From Gammaproteobacteria bacterium (GTDB lineage: Bacteria > Pseudomonadota > Gammaproteobacteria > Steroidobacterales > Steroidobacteraceae), in assembly GCA_025357835.1 (NCBI GenBank), contig JANYLM010000054.1, positions 1 to 37,553 of the forward strand: a DNA stretch of 37,553 nt, read 5' to 3'. A model generated the notes under the pieces. The model worked only from the letters and a program-made list of their open reading frames with translations, was not told where the DNA came from and did no database searches. The translations under genes were made by a program, and so were the position numbers. Positions 1 to 6,988 of this stretch are shown here, in pieces; position 1 is the first letter of the stretch, and every line of letters starts with the position of its first letter.

Positions 1-140
1 GAGGAGTGAGAGTTTCCCACACGACCGTCCTTCGGTGGACGCGTCGCTTCATCCCAGAGTTTGTGAAACGGTGGGACCGCTTCCGCCGTCCGGTCGGAGC
101 CTCGTGGCGCGTTGATGAGACGTACGTTTCGATCCGCGGT
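1..140 (+). pseudogene. Second IS6 transposase fragment in opposite orientation
   Basis: The plus strand reads VSHTTVLRWTRRF, then FVKRWDRFRRPVG and WRVDETYVSIRG. This is the same region as in the minus-strand copy. The fragment enters from the left window edge and ends at the inverted-repeat boundary at 140, after which the frame is unrelated. It is the left arm of the repeat and is not an independent gene. Confidence 0.75.
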
Positions 141-347
141 CACGTCGCAGTAGGAAATCGATGGTCTTGCCGTGCTGATCGACCGCCCGATACAAATAGT
201 GCCAGCGACCGCGGATCGAAACGTACGTCTCATCAACGCTCCACGAGGCTCCGACCGGACGGCGGAAGCGGTCCCACCGTTTCACAAACTCTGGGATGAA
301 GCGACGCGTCCAGCGAAGGATGGTCGTGTGGGAAACTCTCACTCCTC
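1..347. repeat. Long near-perfect inverted repeat inside the IS6 element
   Basis: Arm 1-140 is the reverse complement of arm 208-347, with only about three mismatches seen (positions 27, 35 and 108 of the left arm). The spacer is 141-207. The left arm starts at the window edge, so it may be longer. Both arms encode the same transposase segment, from SHTT(V/I)LRWTRRF to DETYVSIRG, in opposite directions. Confidence 0.92.
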
Positions 348-480
348 GCTCGGCCATCATCTCGACCAAATCGCGGTAGATAAGCCGATAGCTGATGTAC
401 CACCGGACGCACAGCCGGATGATGTCAGCGTCAAATGCGTACCCTCGGAACATCGGATCCCGCTTGATCGGCTTGGTCAC
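141..480 (-). pseudogene. IS6-family transposase, N-terminal part only
   Basis: About 112 residues of an IS6-type DDE transposase are readable from an ATG at 480: an N-terminal helix-turn-helix region (residues about 15-60), then WSVDETY with the first catalytic Asp (D83), then YLYRAVDQHGKTIDFLL. At about 141-148 the frame runs into the inverted copy of the gene and loses all similarity. The second Asp and the Glu of the DDE triad are missing. Family members are usually about 230-240 residues. The gene is therefore broken and inactive. Its sister arm on the plus strand reads WRVDETY, the commoner form, so the two arms have begun to diverge. Confidence 0.85.
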
Positions 481-657
481 AATTGGCCCTCAACGCAACA
501 GGTTCTGACAATACCGGTTTGACCGGAGATGCACCAGAACCGAAGTGCGCCGATCACACTGGAGCGACGCTCTTCTAGCCAAGGGAGTAACGTGCGCACA
601 CAAGCGCGCCAATAACGTCGGCTCAGCCATTCGCTCGCGTCGCGCTGGTCTGGGCTG

Positions 658-1248
658 TCACTGGTTTTCCAAAAACTTAAGCAAAGGTCGACAGTCTCCG
701 GCATCTGACGATTGTAGCGCGGCAATGTAGCGGGCGCGGAGATCACTCGCAGCGACTAATGAACCTCGGCCCCATTCGAATCGCTCACCGGCAAGGTCTG
801 TAAGAAGCAAGTCAGCCATAAGACGGGCGTGGCGGCCATTGCCGTTCGGGTATACGTGTATGGCGACGAGTCGATGGTGGAACCGAGCCGCAATCTCAAT
901 CGGAGGATATGCGCGGTACTCGATTTGAGCGCGAACATCCCCAAGCATTTGGCGTAATCGCATAGGGATCTCGAACCATGACACTCCAAGATTCTTATCC
1001 GAGCGGCGCGGCTTTCCAGCCCACTTCCAGGTCTGATTGAACATGCGGTCGTGTACGACGTGGATAAAGCGCTCATCTAACGGGTCTCCGCGGCCGCGGG
1101 CGAACAACCATTCGGTGGCCTCAAGGATGTTTGCCTCCTCATACTCGTCGAGCTCACTCTGCAACGTGAGATGGGCGGGGATAAGTCCTGCCGCTTCGTC
1201 CAAATCTATAGGGGTAGCACCGGGGGCGTACTCAAATTTCATTGCCAC
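658..1248 (-). CDS. Mobile mystery protein B, Fic/DOC-family protein
   Basis: This 196-residue Fic-fold protein matches the family called mobile mystery protein B. Fic proteins usually transfer AMP or another nucleotide part from a cofactor to a hydroxyl group on a target protein. The core motif is visible at residues 131-142, HVYPNGNGRHAR: His131 is the expected catalytic base, and Gly136-Asn-Gly-Arg139 with Arg142 form the phosphate-binding loop. The usual acidic residue before GNGR is Asn135 here; I recall this as common in this subfamily. The start overlaps the end of mobile mystery protein A by 10 bp, so the two are co-transcribed and probably translationally coupled. The pair is typically found in mobile islands and behaves like a toxin with a regulator, although the targets are unknown. 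It lies next to an IS6 element and a tRNA fragment. Confidence 0.9.
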   Translation of the reverse strand: MAMKFEYAPGATPIDLDEAAGLIPAHLTLQSELDEYEEANILEATEWLFARGRGDPLDERFIHVVHDRMFNQTWKWAGKPRRSDKNLGVSWFEIPMRLRQMLGDVRAQIEYRAYPPIEIAARFHHRLVAIHVYPNGNGRHARLMADLLLTDLAGERFEWGRGSLVAASDLRARYIAALQSSDAGDCRPLLKFLENQ

Positions 1249-1688
1249 AGCCGCGAACGTTTACCTTCCAAGAGTTTTCGGCGCAGATCCTCAATTTCGC
1301 GCTCCGAATTCTCTTTACTCGTTACCTGATCTTCGAGCGCCATGGAATGCCTCACGCGAGATACCTGATCGCGTGCGATGCCGTCGGCTCGCTCTTCGAC
1401 TATTTCCTGAAGCGGACGCTTGGGCACGAGCGCGTAGGTAAGCTCACAACCGAGCGCTGCGGCATATCGCCGTAGTGTCGAGAGGGAAATGTCGCCCTTG
1501 GCTTCGGTGCGCTCGGCATCGACGACAGCGGCCTGGGTGACTCCGGCGGATTTGGCAAGCTGACGCGTGGTCATGCCTAGAGCCTGACGTACGGCGCGGA
1601 GCCAGCCCCTGTTCGGCCGGGAGGTCGCCAGGGAACGCCAGGGAGCCAACGCTCTATCAATTTGTTGGAGAGCAAGGGAGCGGAGCAT
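1239..1688 (-). CDS. Mobile mystery protein A, XRE-type DNA-binding protein
   Basis: This 149-residue protein has a helix-turn-helix of the XRE class at about residues 29-80 (RAVRQALGMTTRQLAKSAGV, then AVVDAERTEAKGDISLSTLRRYAAALG). The N-terminal LQQIDRAL and the LTYALVPKRPL segment after the HTH are typical of mobile mystery protein A. It lies directly upstream of the Fic-type mobile mystery protein B and overlaps it. By analogy with other XRE/Fic pairs it probably represses the operon and may antagonise the Fic protein; this is inference. The upstream region has a TTGACA box and three GTTATA-type repeats that would suit autoregulation. The start ATG at 1688 is taken because it gives the full family N-terminus. 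Confidence 0.9.
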   Translation of the reverse strand: MLRSLALQQIDRALAPWRSLATSRPNRGWLRAVRQALGMTTRQLAKSAGVTQAAVVDAERTEAKGDISLSTLRRYAAALGCELTYALVPKRPLQEIVEERADGIARDQVSRVRHSMALEDQVTSKENSEREIEDLRRKLLEGKRSRLWQ

Positions 1689-1703
1689 GAGTTTTCGAGT
1701 ACC

Positions 1704-1773
1704 TATAACTATTCAAAACTAAACTAATTGAACTGTTATAACTTGTCAATACGCAAAAATTTGAGAAGTTATA
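1704..1773 (-). promoter_or_regulatory. Promoter and possible operator of the mobile mystery A/B operon
   Basis: On the minus strand, TTGACA (1749-1744) is followed after 17 bp by TAGTTT (1726-1721), 33 bp before the start of mobile mystery protein A. The region is strikingly AT-rich compared with its surroundings. GTTATA or its complement TATAAC occurs at 1704-1709, 1735-1742 (as the perfect palindrome GTTATAAC) and 1768-1773. These flank and overlap the promoter and could bind the XRE protein. Confidence 0.45.
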
Positions 1774-1923
1774 TCCTCTAAGAAACAGATTTGTTGAGCC
1801 GAAATCCAATGAGCGCTGTCTCCTATCCGGAGGGGTGCTTTCTGGCGCTTTAGAGAGTGGTCTTCTACCATGGTGACAATAAATATTGATATTTTACAAT
1901 TAGTTACGAGAGAATGTACTACC

Positions 1924-1968
1924 CTCTCAATCAATTGGTCGTAGGTTTGATCCCTACACGGCGCACCA
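1924..1968 (+). other. tRNA-Lys 3' fragment, probable attachment site
   Basis: The last 45 nt of a tRNA-Lys-like gene are readable: the anticodon-loop end (CTCTCAA), the 3' anticodon stem with TCAATTGGTC, the T arm GTAGG-TTTGATC-CCTAC (1941-1957), then the acceptor strand ACGGCGC and ACCA ending at 1968. No D arm or 5' acceptor strand (GCGCCGT expected) occurs upstream, so it is not a functional tRNA. The T loop carries TTTGATC, not TTCGATC. Such 3' tRNA copies are left at the distal end of elements inserted by tyrosine integrases. The orientation predicts an intact tRNA-Lys and the element body to the left. Confidence 0.8.
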
Positions 1969-2004
1969 TTTAGGCAATATAGTCAAATACTTGCGCCACA
2001 TTTT

Positions 2005-2024
2005 GCATCGCTCATGAGCGATGC
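2005..2024. repeat. Perfect 20-bp palindrome
   Basis: GCATCGCTCATGAGCGATGC is exactly its own reverse complement and lies 37 bp past the tRNA fragment. It could fold as an 8-bp stem with a CATG loop. No T run follows on either strand, so a rho-independent terminator is not supported. A protein-binding or accessory recombination site is possible. Confidence 0.85.
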
Positions 2025-2052
2025 TGTGCTATGTAACGGCCGAGTGTGCTAA

Positions 2053-2290
2053 TTGCGAATTGAGATCCTGATGTCGATTGAATTCCCGCTGGCAACGCCC
2101 TCACCGTAACGGTTGATCACGAGAACGAGACTGAGGTGTTCACGGGGTTCGGCGAGAAGGGCGTTTCGGCAGCCGTCGGGCCGCATCTCGCCGACCAATT
2201 GCTTCTGCCCTATGGCATAGAGTGGAGAGGGCGAGTTCACGACGACTGCCGTAATCAAGCATTTCGTTTCTAACGTCGCTATCATTCTCG
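2053..2290 (+). pseudogene. rtcA: RNA 3'-terminal phosphate cyclase remnant
   Basis: Several short stretches in different plus-strand frames match the C-terminal half of RtcA, the ATP-dependent enzyme that makes 2',3'-cyclic phosphate RNA ends. LRIEIL reads from 2053. GNALTVTVDHENETEVFTGF, then GEKGVSA and AVGPHLADQLLLP, read from 2091 to 2210. After a one-base shift, MA*SGEGEFTTTAVIKHF and VSNVAII read to about 2286, with a TAG at 2218. Family members have some 20-30 residues between the GEKGV and AVG.HLADQLLLP segments, so there is also an internal deletion. The gene is thus dead: two frameshifts, a stop and a deletion. It is the first recognisable gene past the tRNA fragment, so it may be ancestral chromosome. 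Confidence 0.75.
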
Positions 2291-2429
2291 CGTGTTCAAG
2301 TTGTCGTGGATGTTCGCGAACGCTTTCGGCCAGGTCTGAATGCATGCCGGAAAAAAATGTCAACCGCAAGTGTCACTCGGACCACGCTTCGCCGATCGGC
2401 TCTCCTTGACCCACACGTACAAGTTACTC

Positions 2430-3254
2430 TTAAGGGTTCGTTGAGAGCACGTAGGCGGTCACCTTGTTGCCTGCGGGAACGATGAGGAGCCCATCACCCG
2501 CGGACAGGCCGGTCGCCCCTTGGTTCGCATTGCCACCCGTCGCCGGACATGTAATTGGCGCACCGAGGTTCTTTGTCCAGAGCTGCGTCCCGCTGGTGGC
2601 GTCGAGCGCATACAAGTTGCCGTTCGTCGAGCCAATGAAGACGTAATTATCGACGACCACCGGCGCGTTGGTCAGGGCGCCGTCCCCGGCAAAGCTCCAG
2701 AGAACTTGGTTATTGCTGAGTGCAATCCCCTGCAACGTGGAATTATTGACGATGAAGACGCTGGACGTTGAGATGGCCGGCGGAGCACTTGCGGAGAATG
2801 AACCAAGCACCTGTCCGGTTTCTGTGGCGTAGACATTTCCAGAATAGTAGCCGGGACTCAAAGGAGCGTACATCACACCGGAGCCCACTGCTGGCGTATT
2901 GCCCCCGCCGCCGGAACATTCGGTATTGTGCGTCCAGAGAATCGTGCCAATGGCGGGCTCCAAATCGATTGCGTAACACACGGGCGCAACATATATGCCA
3001 TCCACAGTAGTTGCAGGTGCGCCGTTGGTGCCGCTGACGCCCTGCTGCCACGCTTGTGCACCGGTGTTCTCGTTGAATGCAGTCAACACACCGTCGTTAA
3101 GCGTGTACACCAAGCCTTCCGATGCTACCGGTGGGGATTGGGTGGCGAACGATCCAGGAATCGTCGAGCTGCAGAGAGGGCTTCCTGTTGCCGCGTCGAG
3201 CGCCGTCACGATGCCCTACGAGATGTAAGTGCCGCTGGTGACAAATATCTTACC
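2430..3254 (-). pseudogene. PQQ-like beta-propeller protein, 5'-truncated
   Basis: The minus strand encodes repeats of a PQQ-type (quinoprotein-like) beta-propeller, with repeated blades such as VYTLNDGVLTAFNENTGAQAW, YALDATSGTQLW and VTALDAATG. Such exported proteins act in the periplasm or on the surface, as enzymes or scaffolds. The open frame from a GTG at 3209 gives 259 residues. Reading upstream in the same frame crosses a TAG at 3218-3216 and continues with matching sequence (GKIFVTSGTYIS) up to about 3254, where similarity stops. There it abuts an acyl-CoA synthetase fragment on the other strand. The N-terminus, including any signal peptide, is missing, so I call it a pseudogene. An internal GTG start giving a small cytosolic protein is unlikely. 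Confidence 0.75.
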
Positions 3255-3255
3255 A

Positions 3256-3492
3256 GTCATCGGGGTGCCGGATTCGGATTGGGGAGAAGCGGTAAAGGTC
3301 GTCGTTGAATTAAACGCGGGTATGAATGTGACCGAAGCTGAACTGATCGCCCTGTGCAAGGCCGAGCTTGGCAGTTTACGCACGCCGAAGTCGGTCGATT
3401 TCGTCGAAATGTTGCCTCGGAGCCCAAATGGGAAGGTTTTGAAACGGGCGATTCGCGACCGCTACTGGGAAGGCCATTCGCGCAAGATCTGA
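3256..3492 (+). pseudogene. Acyl-CoA synthetase C-terminal fragment
   Basis: About 78 residues match the AMP-binding C-terminal domain of acyl-CoA/AMP-forming ligases: VIGVPDSDWGEAVKVVVEL, then VTEAELIALCKAELGSLRTP and VDFVEMLPRSPNGKVLKR. The family's catalytic C-domain lysine is present in NGKVLKR. Intact enzymes are about 500-550 residues, so the whole N-terminal adenylation core is absent. An ATG at 3229 keeps the frame open for a few residues before similarity starts, but there is no reason to think it is translated. The 5' edge at about 3255 coincides with the edge of the beta-propeller fragment, marking a recombination joint. Confidence 0.85.
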
Positions 3493-3531
3493 CGTGGGGT
3501 GTCTCGCCTCCTGTCAGGGAATGCCAGCGGA

Positions 3532-3905
3532 TTACGGGAGGCTATTGAATTGGCGTTCGGCTGCTTCGATTTTGCGCAGGTTTCTTTCACCTCGACCCAT
3601 TACGGTGGCAGCTCCGCGGACTTGGCGCGACCAATAGCGAAACTCCTCTGAGTTGATTTCGAGATCTACGGTGTTGCTTTGCATCTGCTTTAATTCTTCG
3701 AGAGATAACGTGAGCCCCACATAGGGGGCCGTAGCCGCGCAGTGCCGCGTCGAAAGTACCCGGAAGAGACGACGCGGAACTGGATTGACCAGCACGGAGG
3801 ACTCGCTGGGTTCCGAGTACCGCGCGGATTGCGTCCTCTCGATGAACGTAAGCAATAAAGACTCGGTCGAGAAGTCCGTTCATCTCTCCATAGGCTTCTG
3901 CCTCC
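3532..3905 (-). pseudogene. Frameshifted remnant, possibly BrnT/BrnA toxin-antitoxin
   Basis: Two adjacent minus-strand frames read like parts of real proteins. The upstream one (about 3905-3800) gives QQEAEAYGEMNGLLDRVFIA, then YVHREDAIRAVLG. This resembles the YGE...GR...V...R...IRIISAR core of BrnT-type ribonuclease toxins. The downstream one (about 3715-3532) gives YVGLTLSLEELKQMQSNTVD, then LEINSEEFRYW. This resembles the YSLEEL...KTD...DEEF pattern of BrnA antitoxins, with small losses. No single frame spans the region, and the key IISARKA motif of BrnT is not intact. The identity is tentative; the statement that it is degenerate coding sequence is firmer. Confidence 0.35.
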
Positions 3906-3907
3906 TG

Positions 3908-3963
3908 TTGGAAAAGCAATGCGCACTTGCTCCAATTGGAAAAGCAATGCGCACTTGCTCCAA
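3908..3963. repeat. Tandem direct repeat, two 28-bp units
   Basis: Units 3908-3935 and 3936-3963 are identical. Each starts with TTGGA and ends with TCCAA, so the unit ends are themselves complementary. The duplication lies at the 5' edge of the degenerate BrnT-like frame and adds 28 bp, which shifts frame. It looks like a recent slippage duplication in non-functional DNA. Confidence 0.95.
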
Positions 3964-4336
3964 CAAGTGGATCTTCTTCTGAAAGCCGCCGCTACTGAAT
4001 CGACTCATGGGGAGCGTGAACATCTAGCACAGGCCCTACAATCTCCGGGGTAGTAACTGTTGCTGCGCTCGAAGGACTCGCCGCCTTCACACCGGCGAGT
4101 CTTGGCTGACCTCAGTCGGATGCGGAAGATTGGCAACCGTCTCTGGTGTGCCCGAATTCATCGTTCGCCAGACGCTAAACGGGCCGTCCAAAAGTAGGAT
4201 AAGCTGCCACCCATTCGTGTTCATTCTGGCGGGTGCTGCACCGGTTTCCAAGTTTGGTTCGACCGCTTGTGTATTTGAGTGGTTAAGGGTTCTCACAGCC
4301 GCTGGTTAATTTGAAACTAACTGAAAGGAATGGAAC
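3964..4336. other. Gene-free stretch with one hairpin
   Basis: I see no convincing gene in either direction here. A 9-bp perfect stem, GACTCGCCG (4075-4083) with CGGCGAGTC (4093-4101), encloses a 9-nt loop. TTGG follows on the plus strand, with no T run, so it is at most a weak terminator. The last part holds the ribosome-binding site of the methyltransferase gene (AAAGGA, 9 nt before 4337). Confidence 0.5.
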
Positions 4337-5041
4337 ATGCAAAAAATTGCACTCTCTATATTGCTGGCCATATCAATCGGCGCCGCCACGACGGCGTCGT
4401 CGCAGTCCCCGCAGTTTGCTGCACCGGCGGTCGATCCCGCATGGAAGGCGCCGGAGGTCATCGCATTCATCGGTCTGAAGAAGGGAGATAAAGTGGCCGA
4501 CATCGTGGCGGGTCGGCTGACGGCATCGCTGGCGCTGGCCGTCGGTCCCTCCGGAAAAGTTTACGCGGTTGAGACCGCTGAAGTCGTCAAGGCCCATCCC
4601 GAAATAATGGACAAGATGAAGGCGCTGGCGACGCAGTCGCCCAATGTCGTCGTTAGTGACGACCCTGTCGCCGCGGCGCTGCCGTCGGGACTCGACGCCG
4701 TCTTCATTCGACAGAACTACCACGATCTCTACGACAAGTTCATGGGACCTGCAGATGTATCCGCATTCAACAAGGCAGTCTTCGCAGCGCTCAAGCCGGG
4801 CGGTGTCTACGTAGTGCTGGATCACGCAGCCGCGGCCGGATCGGGGATCGGCGCAACCGATACGCTGCACCGTATTGATCCGGCGAGAGTCAAGACAGAT
4901 GTGCTGGCAGCCGGCTTCAAGCTGGATGCCGAGAGTTCCATTCTCGCCGACAAGAGCGACGATCACACCAAGAATGTGTTCGACCCTTCCGTCCGCGGTC
5001 ACACCGACCAGTTTCTGTATCGCTTTAGGAAGCCGAAGTGA
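4337..5041 (+). CDS. Exported SAM-dependent methyltransferase-like protein
   Basis: This 234-residue protein begins with a clear signal peptide (MQKIALSILLAISIGAATTA, then SSQ). It continues as a Rossmann-type class I methyltransferase of the COG4798 kind. The motif I region is KGDKVADIVAGRLTASLALAVGP, degenerate compared with the usual GxGxG. Next come VYAVET and an LPSGLDAVFIRQNYHDLYD segment, then LKPGGVYVVLDHAA, the normal post-motif strand. Its substrate is unknown, and export of a SAM-dependent enzyme is itself odd because SAM is cytosolic. The start is supported by AAAGGA at good spacing. It stands alone between degenerate DNA and a convergent monooxygenase gene, so the neighbours do not suggest a pathway. 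Confidence 0.8.
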   Translation: MQKIALSILLAISIGAATTASSQSPQFAAPAVDPAWKAPEVIAFIGLKKGDKVADIVAGRLTASLALAVGPSGKVYAVETAEVVKAHPEIMDKMKALATQSPNVVVSDDPVAAALPSGLDAVFIRQNYHDLYDKFMGPADVSAFNKAVFAALKPGGVYVVLDHAAAAGSGIGATDTLHRIDPARVKTDVLAAGFKLDAESSILADKSDDHTKNVFDPSVRGHTDQFLYRFRKPK

Positions 5042-5186
5042 TGAATCTGCATTCCATGGGATCGCTTATCCACAGGCCGTCGATTTCGCAGCGCACGCAA
5101 TCCCCGGGTTGCAGAAAGTGGGGCAGCGGCTCCAAGTCGATCACACCATCCCCTACCACCAGTCCGGGCCGGGGTCCGTTCCTAAA

Positions 5187-6830
5187 TCAAATCGAACGAG
5201 CTTTATGATTCTTTCCAGTGTGCTGTGGCAGGGTTAGCGTCGCCGGCACGGCGAAGCCGGCGTCGGTCAGGTCGTGGAGCAAATCTGTGACCAACCCGCG
5301 CAAGCCGCTCGCGTGCGCAGCGCCGCCATAGACGTAGAAATCGGGGCGAACGATCATCACTTCCCACCCTTGCGCGGCCATAAAGGGCGCCAGCCGCGCA
5401 TCGAGGTCTTCGATGAACTGCGCGCTTGACGGGTCCTGTAACGCGACGTAGTGGGTCGGCAATCGGGCCAGCGTCGAAATCAAAGACCCGTCAAGCAGCT
5501 TGACTGGGTCGCCCTCGCGAGCGATCACCACAAATCCCAGGCCCACAACATCGTCGAACCGCCCGATTACCCCACGGCGCCGTACCGTCACGTGCGGCGC
5601 GAGCAGTCCGGCGCCCTCGTTCAAGGCACCATCGGATTTCCGATGCAGAAGTCCTGCCGTGAGATGTGGAAATGCCGGAGGCGGCGGGGCCGTTCCGCTC
5701 AAGAATGCACGGTCTCGCTCCGCGGCAGCAGCCGCGTCCGGAATGCAGATAATCTTACCAAGGTAAATCGACATGTCGATCAGTTGGCTGACGTGCGGCA
5801 GGCGTTCACACTGGTAGGTATTGAGCAGCCGATCATCGGCTTTTCCATCCAAAATCAAAGCGAGTTTCCAGGCCAGATTCCACGCATCCCGAATGCCCGA
5901 GCACATGCCCTGTCCCATGAACGGCGGCATGACGTGCGCCGCGTCCCCGACGATTAGAAGGCGGTGGTCACGCCATCGCTCGGCCATCAGTGATCGAAAA
6001 TTGTAGACCTTGTGGCGCACCAATTCGACGTCGTCGGGACCCGCCCACGGCTCGAGCAACTCCCATACGCGCGACTCGCGCTCCAGATCCTCGATGGCTT
6101 CGCCCGGCAGACGCATGAACTCCCAACGGCGAAACAGGGTTCCGTTGCGCACGCCCGCCGGAACGATGGTGGTCGGGCGAACCGGATTGCAATACTGGCC
6201 CGCAGCCGGTATGCCCAGAGTCTCGATGGTGACACCCTCTTTCAGCTTGACGTCGATGACCAACCAGTCGGCCTCGAAGCCTCGATCCTCTCGGTCGCCC
6301 CCAATTGCAGTTCGAATCAGCGAATTGGCGCCGTCGCAGCCAATAACGTAGCGCGCAGACAGCCGCCGCATGGCACTCGAATCGATATCGCGCACCGTCA
6401 CATGGGCGAGTTCCCCATCCTGTTCCACCGACACAGCCTCCCAGCCCAGGTACGTATCAACGCTCGGTTGTGCCGCCACCGCCGCGTCGAGCGCCTCTTC
6501 GAGCGTCGGTTGGTGAACGAAGTTGACTTCAGGACCGCCTGAAATCGACTCACAGGACCAATCGATCACCAGCAATTCCTTCCACTCGGCATTGAACCAC
6601 TGGTAAAGCGGGCCGGCATGCGAGATATCGGGCAACGCACGCGCCATCCCATTCGCCGCCAATACCCGATACAACTCGTGATCGATGCAAACCGCACGCG
6701 GCAGGGGGTACCGAGTCTTCCATCGCTCGCAAATTGCCACGCTGCGGCCTTGTCGACCCAGCATCAGCGCCAACGCCTGGCTGACCGGTCCATAGCCCAC
6801 TTGAACGACATCATAGATTTTTGTAGTCAA
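5187..6830 (-). CDS. FAD-dependent aromatic-ring monooxygenase, MhpA-like
   Basis: This is a class A flavoprotein hydroxylase, which uses FAD, NAD(P)H and oxygen to hydroxylate an aromatic or related ring. Taking a TTG start at 6830 gives 547 residues. The dinucleotide motif is VGYGPVS (residues 11-17, a variant of GxGxxG), followed by PRAVCIDHE. The DG motif is VIGCDGANSLIR (about 162-173) and the GD motif is GDAAHVMPPFMGQGMCSG (about 295-312). The thioredoxin-like C-terminal domain includes VRPDFYVYGG. This order fits 3-(3-hydroxyphenyl)propionate-hydroxylase-like enzymes. The TTG start has GAGAGGGGGG just upstream and leaves only a few residues before the Rossmann strand; a longer frame to an ATG at 6935 would overlap the divergent promoter. 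The gene is divergent from a TonB receptor, suggesting uptake and oxidation of one substrate. Confidence 0.85.
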   Translation of the reverse strand: MTTKIYDVVQVGYGPVSQALALMLGRQGRSVAICERWKTRYPLPRAVCIDHELYRVLAANGMARALPDISHAGPLYQWFNAEWKELLVIDWSCESISGGPEVNFVHQPTLEEALDAAVAAQPSVDTYLGWEAVSVEQDGELAHVTVRDIDSSAMRRLSARYVIGCDGANSLIRTAIGGDREDRGFEADWLVIDVKLKEGVTIETLGIPAAGQYCNPVRPTTIVPAGVRNGTLFRRWEFMRLPGEAIEDLERESRVWELLEPWAGPDDVELVRHKVYNFRSLMAERWRDHRLLIVGDAAHVMPPFMGQGMCSGIRDAWNLAWKLALILDGKADDRLLNTYQCERLPHVSQLIDMSIYLGKIICIPDAAAAAERDRAFLSGTAPPPPAFPHLTAGLLHRKSDGALNEGAGLLAPHVTVRRRGVIGRFDDVVGLGFVVIAREGDPVKLLDGSLISTLARLPTHYVALQDPSSAQFIEDLDARLAPFMAAQGWEVMIVRPDFYVYGGAAHASGLRGLVTDLLHDLTDAGFAVPATLTLPQHTGKNHKARSI

Positions 6831-6865
6831 ACGCCCCCCTCTCTGCCGGATACGAGTCAAAACTG

Positions 6866-6919
6866 TGTCATATCGAACAGAAGTGTCATCTTGACATTTA
6901 AGTTCTTTTGCAGTCAACT
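6866..6919 (+). promoter_or_regulatory. Divergent promoter with TGTCA/TGACA half-sites
   Basis: Between the monooxygenase (start 6830, minus) and the TonB receptor (start 6989, plus) there are TGTCAT at 6866-6871, TGTCAT at 6884-6889 and TGACA at 6892-6896. The last two form TGTCA-N3-TGACA, and the three sit at regular spacing (18 bp between the first two). TTGACA at 6891-6896 is a perfect -35 box for the receptor, with a weak TCAACT 17 bp on. The same half-site forms the operator at 10110-10127 beside the TetR gene. Confidence 0.4.
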
Positions 6920-6988
6920 CTGCCTTGCCGATCAATCAACGGGTCAGCGTGGCGCACGATCACGCGACTGCACATAAGGGGAGTTGGG

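Larger units (their letters stand above)
1..541 (-). mobile_element. IS6-family insertion sequence, partial and rearranged
   Basis: This is an IS6/IS26-type element. The minus strand encodes the N-terminal part of the transposase from 480 downward, with the family-typical WSVDETY and YLYRAVDQHGKTIDFLL segments. On the minus strand, GGTTCTGGTGCA begins at 541; it resembles the GG(C/T)TCTG.TGCA ends of this family and is the likely outer terminal repeat. The other end lies outside the window. Inside, the element is folded back on itself: 1-140 repeats 208-347 in reverse. No complete transposase is present, so this copy cannot move by itself. The structure may be a real inverted insertion or an assembly artefact at a contig edge. 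Confidence 0.75.

Noticed and set aside
1924..1968. Functional tRNA gene
   Set aside because: Only the 3' half is present; there is no matching 5' acceptor or D arm upstream.
2049..2369. Minus-strand frame of 106 codons
   Set aside because: The plus strand of the same DNA carries a clear, frameshifted rtcA remnant; the minus frame has no family features.
6831..6935. Longer monooxygenase start at ATG 6935
   Set aside because: It adds 35 unrelated residues across the divergent promoter; TTG 6830 has a strong GA-rich ribosome-binding site and the right distance to the FAD motif.
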